From Anthostomella pinea (lineage: Eukaryota > Ascomycota > Sordariomycetes > Xylariales > Xylariaceae): DNA of 64,000 nucleotides. Position 1 is the first letter of the stretch. Each line of letters opens with the position of its first letter. Below, in pieces: positions 44,197 to 57,369 of the stretch. The DNA is taken from contig CAUWAG010000019.1 in the NCBI GenBank assembly GCA_963556695.1, positions 62,001 through 126,000 on the forward strand, given 5' to 3'. Under the pieces are notes generated by a model. The model had not been told where the DNA came from and did no database searches. It saw nothing but the letters and a program-made list of their open reading frames with translations. A program made the position numbers and the translations under genes.

Positions 44197-46773
44197 ATGT
44201 CGGACAGCCCTTTATACTTTATCGATACCAGTGAGTGATAAGCTCAAGAAGACTGACCATAGCGTCTCTGTCTTGGGCTAACATCTGTATCCCGGCTCTA
44301 GCTGGTAGCAGCGCGACGAAGCGACCGTCCGCGACCGCCTATTTGCCCGAGCCAGCATCCAAGAGACCCAGACTGTCTGTTCGTGATGGATTGCCACAAG
44401 ACTTCAGTATATCAAGCTCAGACCCCTAGGACAACCTTCAGACGTCCGCCGTGATATCGAACTCGCCAACCCGACATGCGCCCACTAATGTGTACTCGGC
44501 TACGAGCCCGGGCCAGACGATGGAAGAGCGAATGGAACTCATAATAGCCCAGTGGAAGAGCAGTATCGATCTGCGCTCCAAGAAATTCTGGGCTGTGCTC
44601 GTGGGCAAGAAGCCGGGCATCTATACGTCTTGGGATGGACCGAACGGCGCTCAAGCGCAGACCAAAGGTTTCAGCAGAAGGGAATTAGGGAACGTACTTC
44701 GTAAGCTGCTTCATATTTAACGCTATAATTGTATTGGGGTTTCCAGGCTCCAGCTGACGTACTGACTGCCCTGAAGACAAGTCGTGCAAAGTCTCTACAA
44801 TACCTCGAGAATGACTTTATACGCGAGAACCTTCCCAGCGTCCTCGCTCGACAAGATGAGATCGACGCTCGAGAAGTGCAACGTCTGAATAATCGGATGA
44901 CGACGCGAGTAAACGTGCCCGCTCCCAGGACAGCGGTGCACACTCCCACTGTTGAAACCTCGGCCGCGAGTTCACTTACATCGTCCGACGGCGAATCATC
45001 AGGCAGCCGTTCGTCAGACCGCAGCCCTGTAGAGACGCCAATGACGGAAGGAGAATCGTCCGCAGAAGACTACATACCTCTATCTTCAGAGCCCGAGGCC
45101 CCAACAGATCCCGTTCTCTGCAAGGAGCAGCAGGACGCCGTCGACCTCGCCGTCAAAGGCCACAACGTGTTCATCACCGGGTCTGGCGGCTGCGGGAAAT
45201 CCGTCTGCGTCAAAGCGTTGCGCGACCGGCTCAGGGCGATGGGCAAAAACGTCCACACGATTGCACCGACGGGCTTGGCAGCTCTGCAGGTGGACGGCAG
45301 GACGACGTGGAACTACGCTGGGTGGCAGCCAGAAGACAGTAGGAAAGACTTGCAGGTGCTAGAGCTGAAAATGCATGGACGAAACATTTGGAAGCGGCTG
45401 GCGGGCACCGACGTCCTGATCATTGACGAGATCAGCATGATCGAGAACAACTTCTTCACCCGGCTTAGCTGGCTGTTAAGCGCCGTTCGACGCAAGGATT
45501 CCAAGCCAGAGACCTGGGGCCCCTTCGGAGGCGCCCAGGTCATTGCCGTTGGCGACTTCTGTCAGTTGCCGCCTGTTTTGCCCTTCCAGAACTGTGCTGT
45601 ATGCGGCGAGGATATCAAGGCCTGGGATGGGGCTCTAAGTCGACGTATACGTGTCCCAAGGGGCACGGCAGTCACGCCAAAGATGATAAATGGGCTTACA
45701 AGAGTGTCGAGTGGGAACGCTGCGAGTTTCGATACGTGCACTTGGTCGAGATTCATCGCCAGAGCGATCAAGCCCTGATTGGGGTCCTCCAGACATGCCG
45801 ACTGGGTGGAGAGTTGACGCCCAAGGACATCGATCTCCTGACGCGTGGGCAACGCAAGGTCGAGGGTGGCGTGCGGCTCTTTGCTAAGCGCGACGAGGTG
45901 AAGGAACACAACGACGAGCAGCTGGCGAAGCTCCCGAGCAGGGGGGAGGAGTTCTGGTGTCTGGACGTTTTCGACTGCCACGATGATGATCTGAGGGATC
46001 TTGAGATGCTCATCCCTGACCAGAATCGGGGGCCTCGACGTCGTGAACATCAGCCATTGCGCAAACTGCAGGATCACAGATTTGATATGCGGCTTACGCT
46101 GAAAGTTGGGATGCCCGTCATCCTGCTGGTCAATCTCGACCTCGAAGGGGGGCTGTGCAACGGCAGCCAGGGCATCATCGTTGACTTCAAACCCATCAGC
46201 GAGACACAGGTACCGCAGTCGCCGGATTTCAAAAGCTATAAGAAAGACCCGGATCCCGAGGCCGCCTATGAGCGGGCTCTGGCACGATGGCAGCAGGTGC
46301 GAGACTACATGACCGCCGCGGAGACGAGGGACATGATGTTGCCGGAAGTGCTCTTCCACGACGACAGCTCGCCTCGCCTTATAATCCCGCACTGCAGCCT
46401 TAGTGAGATGGGCAACAAGCCCTACAGCCGCCTCATGCGGACGCAGATCCCACTTGCGCCGGGGTGGGCCATGACGATCCACAAGAGCCAAGGCCTGTCG
46501 CTGGAGAAGGTGGTCGTGAACCTGAGCAATGTGTACGAGAAGGGCCAGGCGTACGTCGCCCTCTCACGCGCGAGAAACTTGGAGGGTCTCAAGATCGAGG
46601 GAACCGTAAATGTCTTGCGGAGCAAGTTGCAGCTGGATGAGCAGGTGCGCATGTTCCTGATGGATCATTTCCCTGGCGTCATGAAGACGTACGCGCCGTC
46701 GTCGCGAGGCTGTATGTGTTGGTTAGGGGACGCGGCCTCGCGGCAGGATAGTGTGAGACGATCAGGGTCATGA
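44197..46773 (+). pseudogene. PIF1: PIF1-family DNA helicase with an RNase H1-like N-terminal domain, lesions present
   Basis: Exons 44197-44230, 44302-44693 and 44747 onward fit GTGAGT and GTACTT donors. Residues after an NLS-like KRPRL carry a viroplasmin/RNase H1 N-terminal motif (FWAVLVGKKPGIYTSW). The helicase part is complete: Walker A GSGGCGKS, Walker B LIIDEISMI, GDFCQLPP, HRQ in VEIHRQSD, GMPVILLVNLDLEGGLCNGS, TIHKSQGLSLEKV and YVALSRARN. PIF1 helicases unwind G-quadruplexes and RNA:DNA hybrids in nucleus and mitochondria. Two problems exist. A TAG at 44427-44429 lies in frame, removable if a 51-nt intron 44379-44429 with a weak GTTCGT donor is used. A one-base loss near 45625-45650 splits the helicase between the NCAVCGEDI and TYTCPKGHG zinc-like motifs. 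A 41-nt intron (45610-45650) could bridge it but would remove the CxxC. Confidence 0.78.
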
Positions 46774-48033
46774 TTAGAGTTTCATAGGGGCTCCCGGCTA
46801 GCCAAGCCAACAGGCCAGAGCGAGATATCCATTTATGATAGAGCCTAGCCAGCTGTCTGGCCAGATGTTAATCGAGCCACAACATCTATTCCATTATATG
46901 TGACAGATAGCCATGACGTACCCACCATGTTACGCAACTTGATGGTAACTTGTCTGCCATTTACTGCGCGGTCTCTGTACGCCGATTCGGTAACCTCAAC
47001 CTCGACTGTACTATACGCTTTATACCTGTGACTCTTCTTCTGTCACTGGCACGGCAAGCGGCTGCGCGACAGGTAGCTTGTGAGCATATAGAAGGTCGGA
47101 AAAGGAAAAAGTTGCATATAGAACAGTGGGCTTCTTGTTCCTCTCCTAGTCTTTAATCTATGTGTTTCGCATTTGGGATATCATTGCCTTGCAGTCGGCT
47201 CGTCTCCACACACTTGGCCATCTTCAGTTTCTGGCATATCACATGGAGATCCAATCAGGTGTGTAAGGTGATCTAATAGAGAGCCTATCTCCTATTCAGG
47301 GATAACGAAGGACATAGACCGGCGGGTTAGATCAAGATGGAATCTGGTCATTGGCGCCACTTGTGCGACATTCCAAGTCCCGCCAACTGACCAGCCTGGC
47401 TTCAATTCGTAATGGGCGCATCGGTGCCCGTCGCTACTTGGCTGGCAGTACGTGAGAGTTGATGTGCGAGGATTAGATAATAGTCGCGCGGCAAACGGCC
47501 AAGACTCCGAGAGGGGATGGCGCATTGCCAAGCCGGGCCGCTAAGGAAATTCCCCGATTCGCTGAACGGGCTGCCCACCTGCCCACCTGCCCACCTGGCC
47601 GGGGGTAGACGGGGGTTGCCCCGACAACAGCGAACGGCAGGACGCCCAAAATACAACAAAGCTCTTGTCAGCCCCTCCACCCTCCCAAGGTCCCAAGGTC
47701 CCAAGGTCCCGAGCTTCCCCGATAACAGCTCACTATTCGCTGGACCTGTAGTGGCCTTCTCAAGAATCACCCAACTCTGTCTGTTCAACCTGTGCTTCAA
47801 GAATCTACCGCAGCGTGGCGTCGCATACCTAGCAATCTGTTTACTCCAACCAACCAGCCAGCTAGCAAGCAAGCTACCTACCTTCCTACCTGACATACTT
47901 ACATCTCGAACGGACCAACGAGACAACGAGACAACGAAACGGAGCTTGTGCTGGCATCGCATTCCATTGCTTCCACACCAGCAGTCATTGTCTCACGACA
48001 CAGTTGCGCCGCCTTCTGCGACCATAACTAACA
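46774..48033. other. Intergenic region and probable leader of the chitin synthase gene
   Basis: It contains two short tandem arrays: CTGCCCAC units at 47571-47597 and CCAAGGTC units at 47694-47713, then ACGAGACA-type repeats near 47918-47940. No gene is recognised. Confidence 0.55.
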
Positions 48034-51000
48034 ATGGACGGCATACCCTCTCGACCGCCCGACTACGCTCTCCCCAGCTATGACGACGAGCACGATCACA
48101 CGCCCACTGGGTCTGGAGGAGCAGCAGTCAGACTACTGACGTCTATGGAAGAACCGCTGCCAGAGACGAGACCGTATGTACACCCAGAGACGGCATTGGC
48201 CCCTCCAGCCCTCGTTCCAGCTCCGCTTGCTTTGGCCAAGGAGAAGATCACGGTCGAGATATCCACACCGGATCACCTCGAGTCGCTTAAGAAGCAAGAG
48301 GAGGCCCAGACACCTACAAGAAACGGTGTCGGGGCTACTTCCCCCGGTGCCACATCACCGAAGCGCAAAGACATCCCCAAGCGCTCTCCCACTGTAAAGT
48401 TGCAGAGAAAGAAGAAACCCGCGCACGTGGTCGAGGCCGAGATCGCGCAGAGTCTGCCGTCCATCCCTGAAGGACCGTCCCCAAGAAGAAGTTCTCTTCG
48501 CAACAATGCGCCCAAAGTCACCTTCATATCTCCAAGCAGACCCAGTACAGATAACAGCGGTAGCTCACACAAGAAACATAACAGTATCCGACCGAGTCCA
48601 CGCCGAGCATATCAACATTCAGTCAGATCTTCACTCTCTAGAGCGTCATCGATCCTCGATCCTCCACATATTCCACTCCCAGACTCAGCTTACGAGCCTT
48701 TTCGGGCCAGAGAAAACGGGTCACCCACACGGTCCTGGAGTCCATCGAGGATGTCCGTAACGTCTGACTATGGCCGTCCGCCGCCTTCTGGCGTGCAATA
48801 CGAACCACCAGATCTACATGGCAGTCCAAGGCCGGGGACACCGTCCTCCAGATACGGCGGCAGCCCTCGTAGACCTCTTCCACCAGCACCCCTGTTCTCC
48901 GGAGCGGCGGCTCGCGGCTCCCAATTCACGGCCGATGATGCTACTGTCAACATCCCGCTAGATGGAGGTGATGACGTGTTCGGACCTGAGTCGGATATCA
49001 GTGGCGCGCGGCCTTATAGAGACTCGTACGCGGCACAGTCGCAGATGACCCTTAATGAGGAGGAAGCGCAGACGCCGTTGGACGAGAAGGTCGAGTTCTA
49101 CGGTTCAGCCCCCGAAGGACACCAGGAACGCCGCGGTGTGCGCAATCCAGTCACGTCGAAGAAGGAGGTGCATCTCATCAACGGCGAGCTTATCCTAGAA
49201 TGCAAGATCCCGACCATCTTGTACAGTTTTCTGCCCCGCCGGGACGAGGTCGAATTCACCCACATGCGATACACGGCGGTAACATGCGACCCGGACGATT
49301 TCGTCGAGAAGGGATACAAACTGAGACAGAACATTGGCCGGACGACCAGAGAGACGGAACTGTTCATCTGCGTCACCATGTATAACGAAGACGAGATCGG
49401 GTTCACGCGCACCATGCACGCCATCATGAAGAACGTCAGCCATTTTTGTTCACGCAACAAGTCACGTACCTGGGGTGAGAAGGGGTGGCAGAAGATTGTC
49501 GTCTGCGTCGTATCCGATGGACGAGAGAAGATCCACCCGAGAACGCTGGATGCGCTGGCCGCAATGGGCGTCTACCAGCACGGAATCGCCAAGAACTTCG
49601 TCAACCAAAAGGCGGTGCAGGCGCATGTCTACGAATACACCACACAAGTCTCGCTCGACGCCGACCTCAAGTTCAAGGGCGCTGAGAAGGGCATCGTGCC
49701 TTGTCAGATGATCTTCTGTCTGAAGGAGCGGAACCAACGGAAGCTCAACTCGCACCGATGGTTCTTCAACGCACTCGGCAGGGCCTTGAATCCCAACGTC
49801 TGCATCCTGCTCGATGTCGGAACCAAGCCGGGCAGCAACTCTCTGTATCACCTGTGGAAAGCTTTCGACACCGACTCTAACGTGGCCGGCGCTTGCGGTG
49901 AGATCAAGGCCATGAAAGGGTTAGAAATATCTCTCTAGGTTTGAGTTTAGCAGCTAACATATTATCAGGAAGTTCGGCGGCAATCTCCTCAACCCATTAG
50001 TCGCGTCGCAAAACTTCGAATACAAAATGTCGAATATCCTGGACAAGCCTTTGGAGTCTGTCTTTGGATACATCACGGTGCTACCGGGTGCCCTCAGTGC
50101 ATACCGTTACCATGCCCTACAGAACGACGAGACGGGTCACGGGCCGCTCAGCCAGTATTTCAAGGGAGAGACGCTGCATGGTCAGCATGCCGACGTCTTC
50201 ACTGCGAACATGTATCTGGCCGAAGATCGTATCCTGTGTTGGGAGCTGGTGGCCAAGCGCAGTGAAAGATGGGTGCTGAAGTATGTGAAGGGCTGCACCG
50301 GCGAAACTGACGTTCCTGGTAAGTACTGACAGTTCGACTGACGGTGTTGGTGATAATGAGAGCTGACACGATTGAAGATACTGTCCCGGAGTTTATCTCC
50401 CAACGGCGTCGTTGGCTGAACGGCGCCTTCTTCGCTGCTGTCTACTCGCTCGTGCATTTCAAGCAGATATGGTCAACCGACCATACCCTGGCGCGGAAAG
50501 TGCTTTTGCATGTCGAATTCGTGTACCAAGCGCTGCAGCTCCTCTTCACCTACTTCTCCCTCGCCAACTTCTACCTGACCTTCTACTTCGTGGCTGGTGG
50601 CCTGACGGATCCCACGGTGGACCCCTTCGGCCATAACATCGCGCTGTACATCTTTACAATCCTCCGCTACGTCTTTGTCCTGCTGACCAGCATGCAATTC
50701 ATCCTGTCCCTCGGCAACCGGCCGCAGGGCGCCAAGAAGCTCTACCTGACCAGCATGATCTGCTACGGCATCATCATGGCGTACAACACGTTCGCGTGCG
50801 TGTACATCGTGGTGCGGACCGTGTCGGCCAAGGACTCGGTGACGCTCGGGCACAACGTCTTCACGAACCTGGTGCTGTCGCTGGCGTCGACGGTGGGGCT
50901 GTACTTCCTGATGAGTTTTCTGTATTTGGACCCGTGGCACATGTTCACGAGCGCTGCGCAGTACTTCATGCTGCTGCCGAGCTACATCTGCACGCTGCAG

Positions 51001-51558
51001 GTGTACGCGTTCTGCAACACGCACGACGTGACGTGGGGTACCAAGGGCGACAACGTCATGAAGACGGACCTGGGCGGCGCCGTCGGCAATGGGGCGGACG
51101 GCACGGTCGAGCTCGAGATGCCGTCGGAGCAGCTTGACATCGACTCGGGCTACGACGAGGCACTGCGCAACTTGAGGGATCGCGTCGAGGTGCCCGCGCC
51201 GCCGACCTCGGAGGCCCAGATGCAGGAGGACTACTACCGCTCCGTGCGCACCTATATGGTGGTCATCTGGATGGTGGCCAACGCCATCCTAGCCATGTCC
51301 GTGTCCGAGGCGTACGGGTACGTGCACGTCGGCGACAACTTTTATCTTACCTTCATCCTGTGGTCCGTCGCGAGTCTGGCCATCTTCCGCGCCATTGGCA
51401 GCACGACGTTTGCCGTGCTCAACGCCGTCAACATGGTCGTCGAGGGCCGCGTGCGCATGAGCCTGAAGGTGCCACAGTGGATGGGCGGGCTGGGGAGCCG
51501 CGTCAGCAGTCGCTTTAGCGAGACTATGAGCAGTATCGGCAGTAGTGTAGGGAGGTGA
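48034..51558 (+). CDS. chs-1: Class III chitin synthase
   Basis: Exons 48034-49919, 49969-50318 and 50378-51558 join in phase to about 1,138 residues. Chitin synthase adds UDP-GlcNAc to growing chitin at hyphal tips. The stretch [20 protein letters not shown] marks class III, found only in filamentous fungi (N. crassa CHS-1, A. nidulans ChsB). Catalytic motifs are [31 protein letters not shown] near 711 and [14 protein letters not shown] near 753. About seven membrane helices follow (for example [20 protein letters not shown] and IICYG-like [19 protein letters not shown]). The Ser/Pro/Arg-rich N-terminus of about 370 residues is longer than in most class III enzymes (around 900 residues in total), and could be regulated by phosphorylation. 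The first intron uses a non-standard GTTAGA donor. Confidence 0.95.
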
Positions 51559-52877
51559 GGTGGTTCTCGGTTGACGTGACGAACTGGGATGGGTTGGGAT
51601 GGGTTGGTGTAATGTGATGTCATGTGGGATGGCAATGGAAATGGAATTAGCCGGACTCATGATGAGGTAAGTCCGGGCGATGGATGATACTGGCGTCATA
51701 TCGAGCCCCCAGGCGTTCAGGCTATGATGGACAGACAGGTCTTTGGGATATCAGGTTGATACCGTATGTTGTGTGTAATGACGAGTTCATGTACGTTTAG
51801 CTTTGATGCTGGCTGGCTGGCTGCCGACCCTTGATGGATAGAGCGCAGCGATAACCTTCGGATCTCTGGAGATGAGATACATGGAGGTTGAGGACGTAAA
51901 ATGGATATCGAACTGGAATCAATGAGACCTTTGCTTCTTCGTTTGTGCTTCTGGTTTGTGTTGCTTGGGATTATTGGTAGGTTGGCGTTGCCCCTTTTCA
52001 GGGGTATTTTGGCTCAGCATGTATTGGATCGAGTATTGCCATCGTGTATGGGGGTAGGCACTCAGCGAGTGGTGCTTAGGAAGTATTGTTGCGGTGCTCC
52101 ATTACAGTCACCCCTTATAAGTCCCCGTCCGTCATGCTTCTGTCAACACTTCAGTATTAGTGCTACACTCGTATTAATAAAATAAGCTCCCTGGAATAAG
52201 CAGGTTTAATGCAACGAGCCTTATGTGATGCTTATTCCAGACTGCTTTTTCCGGATTTAATAAATCAGCTTTCGCTTGGTGAATAAGGCGTGTACGGAGA
52301 CTTCCGGAGGTTCAGTGTAGCAAGTTCTCATGTCAACCTAGGCCATTTCCTTGTTCCCATGAAGGCATTTTGAGAAGGGACTCTAGAGCAAACACTCAAG
52401 CTCAGATTCTCAAGACAACTCAATTGCCAGGAGGGCAAGAGCCTTTCCCCCTGGGAACCCTTCTTGAAGCGATGTGGCATCTCGGCCTTTGCACAACTAG
52501 CGATATTTCAGTTCCGCGCGTGGGAAATGCCCGGGGCTGGTGTAGTTCGGCGATGTGTCTCACTCATGTCACCATCAACCCAATAGAGGAAAGGTCATCC
52601 GCGTCATTCTGCGGCCTGAGATCTTCCTTGCCTCGCACGTGACGAGAGAAAGACTTGTCGCGAAAAGTCCTGTGAACGTCATGGTCCGTTAAGAACTACA
52701 TGTATCTCAGTGATCAGCCGGAATCTTTTGGAGCCACCACTAGCCACTAGCCAGCCACATTAGCCACCAGCTCAGCCACAGCCACACAGATTCATAATAC
52801 CAACCCCCACAATTAGCCCCTGAGTGGCCACTCAGATAAATCAAGCCCCCTTCGCTTGCAATCCCGAAGCGCACATC
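51559..52877. other. Intergenic region
   Basis: Beyond the 3' flank of the chitin synthase gene only short frames are seen. Near 52733-52790 are repeated AGCCAC units (six or more, irregular) just upstream of the next gene. Confidence 0.5.
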
Positions 52878-53547
52878 ATGGCATCACAGCACACCAGCTA
52901 CGGCGCTGCCCAGCCGCTGCTGGCTCCGCCCCGGCCATTCGTGTGGCAACGCTACTAGTCGCTCGGATGGCCCCTCGTTTCTGGCTATCTTACCTACGGC
53001 GCCGCGCGCAAGCTTACCTCCGCCTGGCGCGATTTCCAAGCGGGCAGGGACCCTGAGTGGTTTCGGGAAGGTATCAAGAGAAGACCAGATGCACGCAAAA
53101 CCTTGGATCGGCTGAACGCCGAAATCGAAGAGGAATATGCCGCCCTACGCCGAAGAGAAGCCCCCCGGGCGGCGCGCCACGAGCGCCGGTGGAGCCCATT
53201 GAACCCCACTGGACGACCCCGTAAGATATCCCCCCTTTCCCCCTGGCTTAGTAGCCTGATGGCCTGAGGCCCGTTTCCTCAGCAAATGCCCCGGCTATCA
53301 CGACCAGCTGGCCAACAGAGTCTTCATGCGAGCTGAACCAAAACCGCTCTGCAAGCATGTCTGTTTTCTAACTCTTATATATACAGGAACGTTCCTGATA
53401 GTGGTAATCACTACCCAGCTCGTCTTCAGGGGAATCCCGGCATTTTGGTCGTACTCGTATGGTACGAGGGCCTGTGCGGCGCGGCGGGAGTTCGAGGACT
53501 GGGAACTGGCGCGAAAGGGTGTGACGGAGGACTCTGCTGCAACGTGA
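52878..53547 (+). pseudogene. Small single-membrane-segment protein with an early stop, function unknown
   Basis: Exons 52878-53220 and 53387-53547 join in phase across a 166-nt intron (GTAAGA to TACAG with a TCTAAC branch-like site). The frame would encode 167 residues, but codon 27 (52956-52958) is TAG, in a position where TGG (Trp) would fit (WQRY, stop, SLGWPLVSGYLTYGAA). The rest includes a charged helical region (DARKTLDRLNAEIEEEYAAL), one membrane segment (TFLIVVITTQLVFRGIPAFW) and a short tail. No family is recognised. The conserved-looking composition on both sides of the stop argues the reading frame was functional. Confidence 0.45.
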
Positions 53548-54354
53548 TGGCGCGGACGAAATAGTAGGGTAAGAACAGTTGTCATCCGGACTGAAACTGT
53601 TCTGACACAGCGTCATAGGTCGGGCTACGGCTTACACTGATATTGTTCTTCCATGACTTCCTCTCTTAGTCTTGCTGTGAAGTGGAATGGCATCCATGGT
53701 CAACGAGGTCTGGGTGGTTTGCAGGGGTGACCGACACGAGGCAAGAAGAGTAGGACAGAATCGCAACGCTATGTAAAATCCATTACACACTAACTCAACG
53801 CAATCTGTCAAGTATCCTGGCGGGCAAACGAACGAGGTATAAAATCAAAACCAAAGATCAATGCTCGCAACTCCAGTCCACCAAACGTTCCCGGAAACGC
53901 CAAACCCGAAGTACTCCAAACCGGCAAACCGACAAACGAGAAAAGACAAAACGAAACGAGGAAACCTAAACACCATGGCCCAAGAACCGAAAACAAGAGG
54001 GGTATGAAAAGGAAAACGAAAGAAAGAAAAGGGAGAGAACAACCACCTTCGCCCCCCTTTTCGTACCCCCTCGCCCATCCTCACCCAATGTCCTGCACCC
54101 AAAGCCCAACTATGGGCAATATCCTTCCCGACATACTCTCTCCATGAACTTGTCGTCCAATCACTGTGACAATGCGTTCGTCGTAGATGTTGAACTCAAT
54201 GTAGTGTGTGCATTTGATGTGACCTGCCTCGTCTTCAGCAGTCAACTTTTCGGATCTGCAGCATTCCCACGCGTAGTACTCGTAACGGTCCGAGGGCTCA
54301 GACTGAGGGAGATCACTGAAGATTCAGGTGCGGGTCTCGGCATGTCCCAGGCTG
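53548..54354. other. Intergenic region
   Basis: Nothing is recognised except A/G-rich stretches near 53985-54035. Confidence 0.45.
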
Positions 54355-55116
54355 CTAGGACTGTTGTGGTGTTGGAAAGATGCCTTCCATAGTCTCATAC
54401 TCCCATAACCTATGGGTCCATGTCTTCAACCGTTCGAGTTTCCCATCGACCTTCCACTTTCCTCGCTCCATTTGGGTGCGTGTCTCTATCTTCCACTTAT
54501 CTCCCTCCATTGGGGTCCATGTCTCTATTGCGGTGAATGTGATCGGTTCAGGTGCTCGAAATGGTTCTCTCATGACCAAATCGCTAACCCTTCTATGCGA
54601 CACTTCCATAGATGCAGGAGAGGGCATGAAGTCTACCTCTCGATGAGTAAAGATCCTGTCTTCCACAGACCACTCTTGGTAGAAGGACGGACGATCCTTC
54701 GTCCGGCGGCAGCTGAACCATATCTTGTTGTGTCTCCCAGGTCCAAAGAGAGCATTGTTGATCTTTGCGGATAGATCTAGTGAAAGGTTGTAAAGATCAT
54801 AGTCTACGAAGAGCACGACGCCAGGGCCATACTCGCGAATCAGCGAGTTGATTATAAACAAGCCCGTTTCATTGCGTGACTTCGTGGCCCTTGCTGGGTT
54901 GAACAATGCATGCAAAGAATCCACTTTGCCCGCCTGCTTGGCACATATATCTGCCGGAAGAGCTCTGAACATCTGAAGTATCAGTCGTGAGAGGAAGCCC
55001 AAAACCGCCTGTTCGCCATCTTCACTCGCCTGAGGCGATTTGCAGAAAAAGGCGGTGGCTCTTCCGTGAAGATCTTTTGTCATTCGCTGGTAGATATAGA
55101 GAGGAAGGGATGCCAC

Positions 55117-55129
55117 CCAGTCTGGTGCC
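55117..55129. repeat. Target-site duplication of the LINE, left copy
   Basis: CCAGTCTGGTGCC occurs here and at 57370-57382, directly bordering the LINE body. It is part of the coding sequence of the interrupted gene. Confidence 0.85.
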
Positions 55130-57175
55130 AAGCGCTCTGCCACTGACCTGGTAGCTGCACTCATACACGATATTGAGCAGGCCCTTGACCAAGGCCTCGT
55201 TGCAACGGTAGTCACATCAGATGTGAAAGGGGCCTTTGATGCTGCCCTAATGGGACGGCTGGTGGTTCGCATGAGAGAACAGGGCTGGCCAGGCTTTCTC
55301 ATAAGATGGGTCCAGTCGTTCATGTCCGAGCGGTCCGCAAGAGTTCGGTTTGAAGGTACTGTGACCGATATAAAAGCTCTCACCTGTGGGCTCCCACAAG
55401 GCTCACCAGTCTCTCCAATCCTCTACATGCTGTATACAGAGCCAATCTGTGCCCGACTTGGCATAAAAAGAAGACGCTTTGGATATGCAGATGATCTAGC
55501 AACACTCTGCATTGGAAAGAACCTTAAAGAAACAGCTGCAGAGGCTTCTGAAAACCTTCATTTGCTCAACCAATGGGGACATAACAATGCTATTGAATTT
55601 GATCCCGACAAAACCGAGATCATGCACTTCTCACGGAAAAAGAACTCAGACAATCCCCCAGTTTGCCACGGAACAATGAACAAAACAGCTAAGCATTCCA
55701 TGCGATGGCTAGGTGTCCTTCTGGATAGGAAACTAAACTTCAAAGACCATGTTTCTCACTGGGCCAAGAAAGCTAGTAGGGTAGCAAATCACCTTCGAGG
55801 ACTATGCAACACAGTCAAAGGACTTCCAGTAAAGTCAACCAAGAGGGCTGTGAAAGCTTGTGTTATTCCTATTCTCACACATGGCCTGGAGGCCTGGTAC
55901 CCAGGAATCGAGAAAACTGGGAGCTTAGGTGAGACATCAGCATGTCGCATTAAGGGGCTTCTTGGAACAATAGATGCCGTACTACGAACGGCGATCAGGG
56001 CTATCTTGCCAGTCTGGAAAACACACCCTGGACATATCTTACACTTTGAATCGCAGATTCCCCCAGCAGGAGTTCTTGCAGAGTCAATAAGACGACGTCA
56101 CGGCCTCCGACTAGGACGAATAGATCAGAGACACCCTCTGGTTGGCAGGCTCCAAATACAAGCTCGCAAGGATCCAACAAGGCTATAAAGAAGCTTCCAG
56201 CTAGTCCCTGACTTCCAGAGACCAATACTTACCAGGCCATCATGGAAGAAGCGCCCAATCCGCAAAGACAAAGACAAAGAAACAGAGCTCTTCAAGCAAT
56301 GGTTACAAGAGAGAAACGTGAACACTGACCTTGTCATCTACTCAGATGGATCACAGTTGGATGACCAAGGCACAATCCGCACTGGATGGGGTTATACCAT
56401 CAGGAAAGGCGGCACTACACAAGAAGTATACCGGGGAAGGGGCAGACTTCTACAAGCAGAAGTAGTAGATGCTGAAGTCCATGGTGCTCTCCAAGGTCTT
56501 GCAGCAGCCAGGGCAATTGGACACGGAAAACAGCTATATGTCTGCCTAGACAACACGTCAGTGGTAGATGGGCTCAATGGGACTCCACCCGAGACATCAC
56601 AAAACATTTTTCTACGATTTCAAGAACTTGCCACAGCACACACTCCTGGAGTGACCGTCAAATGGATTCCTGGACACAGAGATATTGATGGCAACGAAGC
56701 TGCCGACACACTAGCAAAAGAGGGTGCCATGCTGGAAACAGACACAATAAATCTTCCTACAATCTCTTGGGTCAAGAGAGATCTCAAAAGACAGGGCAAG
56801 AAAGAGTTCAACCAATGGTGGAAAGACCAATCAGAATCTAGGTATCAAGAAGTATACTCACATGCAGTAACTAAAAGAGACCTTATATCTTTTAAGAGGA
56901 GTACTTTACACAGACTTCTAGCGGCCAGATCTGGACATGGCGACTTTGCCAGATACCATGAACGCTTTGGGCACACAGATTCAAATGATCACTGCAGCTG
57001 TGGTGAGAAGAAAACACCACAACACATTTTCTTTTGTAAGAGGCTGGGGAAAAATCGGCTACTGCCTAGGCATTCGCCTAGGGCAGCTTGTTTACAATAC
57101 TTAGGGGAGAGGAGCACAGAATGGGCAAAATTCGTGGAGAAGAGCAAGTTCTTTTCAACAATCTGCCCCCGATAG
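55130..57175 (+). pseudogene. LINE polyprotein fragment: reverse transcriptase and RNase H
   Basis: The frame runs from the insertion border (AKRSATDLVAALIHDIEQAL) through RT blocks SDVKGAFDAALMGRL, GLPQGSPVSPILYMLY and FGYADDLATLC (YADD catalytic pair) to a TAA at 56186-56188. In the same frame it then continues through an RNase H domain with IYSDGSQLDD, AEVHGALQGL, LDNTSVVDG and HRDIDGNEAADTLAK. It ends with a cysteine-histidine knuckle (HCSCGEKKTPQHIFFCKR) typical of Tad1-clade proteins. The single stop may come from CAA by one C-to-T change, so this copy seems young, but its truncation makes it dead. Confidence 0.88.
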
Positions 57176-57369
57176 ATAGCCTTCCTTGAAGGACCAGATG
57201 GATGACCCCAAGGTCATACCGCCGCAACAACGGGGATGGGCCCGTGAGCGGGACTGACTGTACTTATTATCTTGAGACCTCCACAACCCTGCGATGCAGA
57301 GGCTCTGGGAGGCGTGGTTTGCACTACTGAGGAGCTACCCCCACGTTAAATACAAAACAAACAAAACAA
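55130..57369 (+). mobile_element. 5'-truncated Tad1-like LINE
   Basis: A 2.24-kb non-LTR retrotransposon lacks its ORF1, endonuclease and the start of the reverse transcriptase, begins inside the RT domain and ends in an A-rich tail. Truncation at the 5' end, the A-rich 3' end and a 13-bp target duplication are the marks of target-primed reverse transcription. It is inserted antisense into an accessory gene. Confidence 0.88.
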
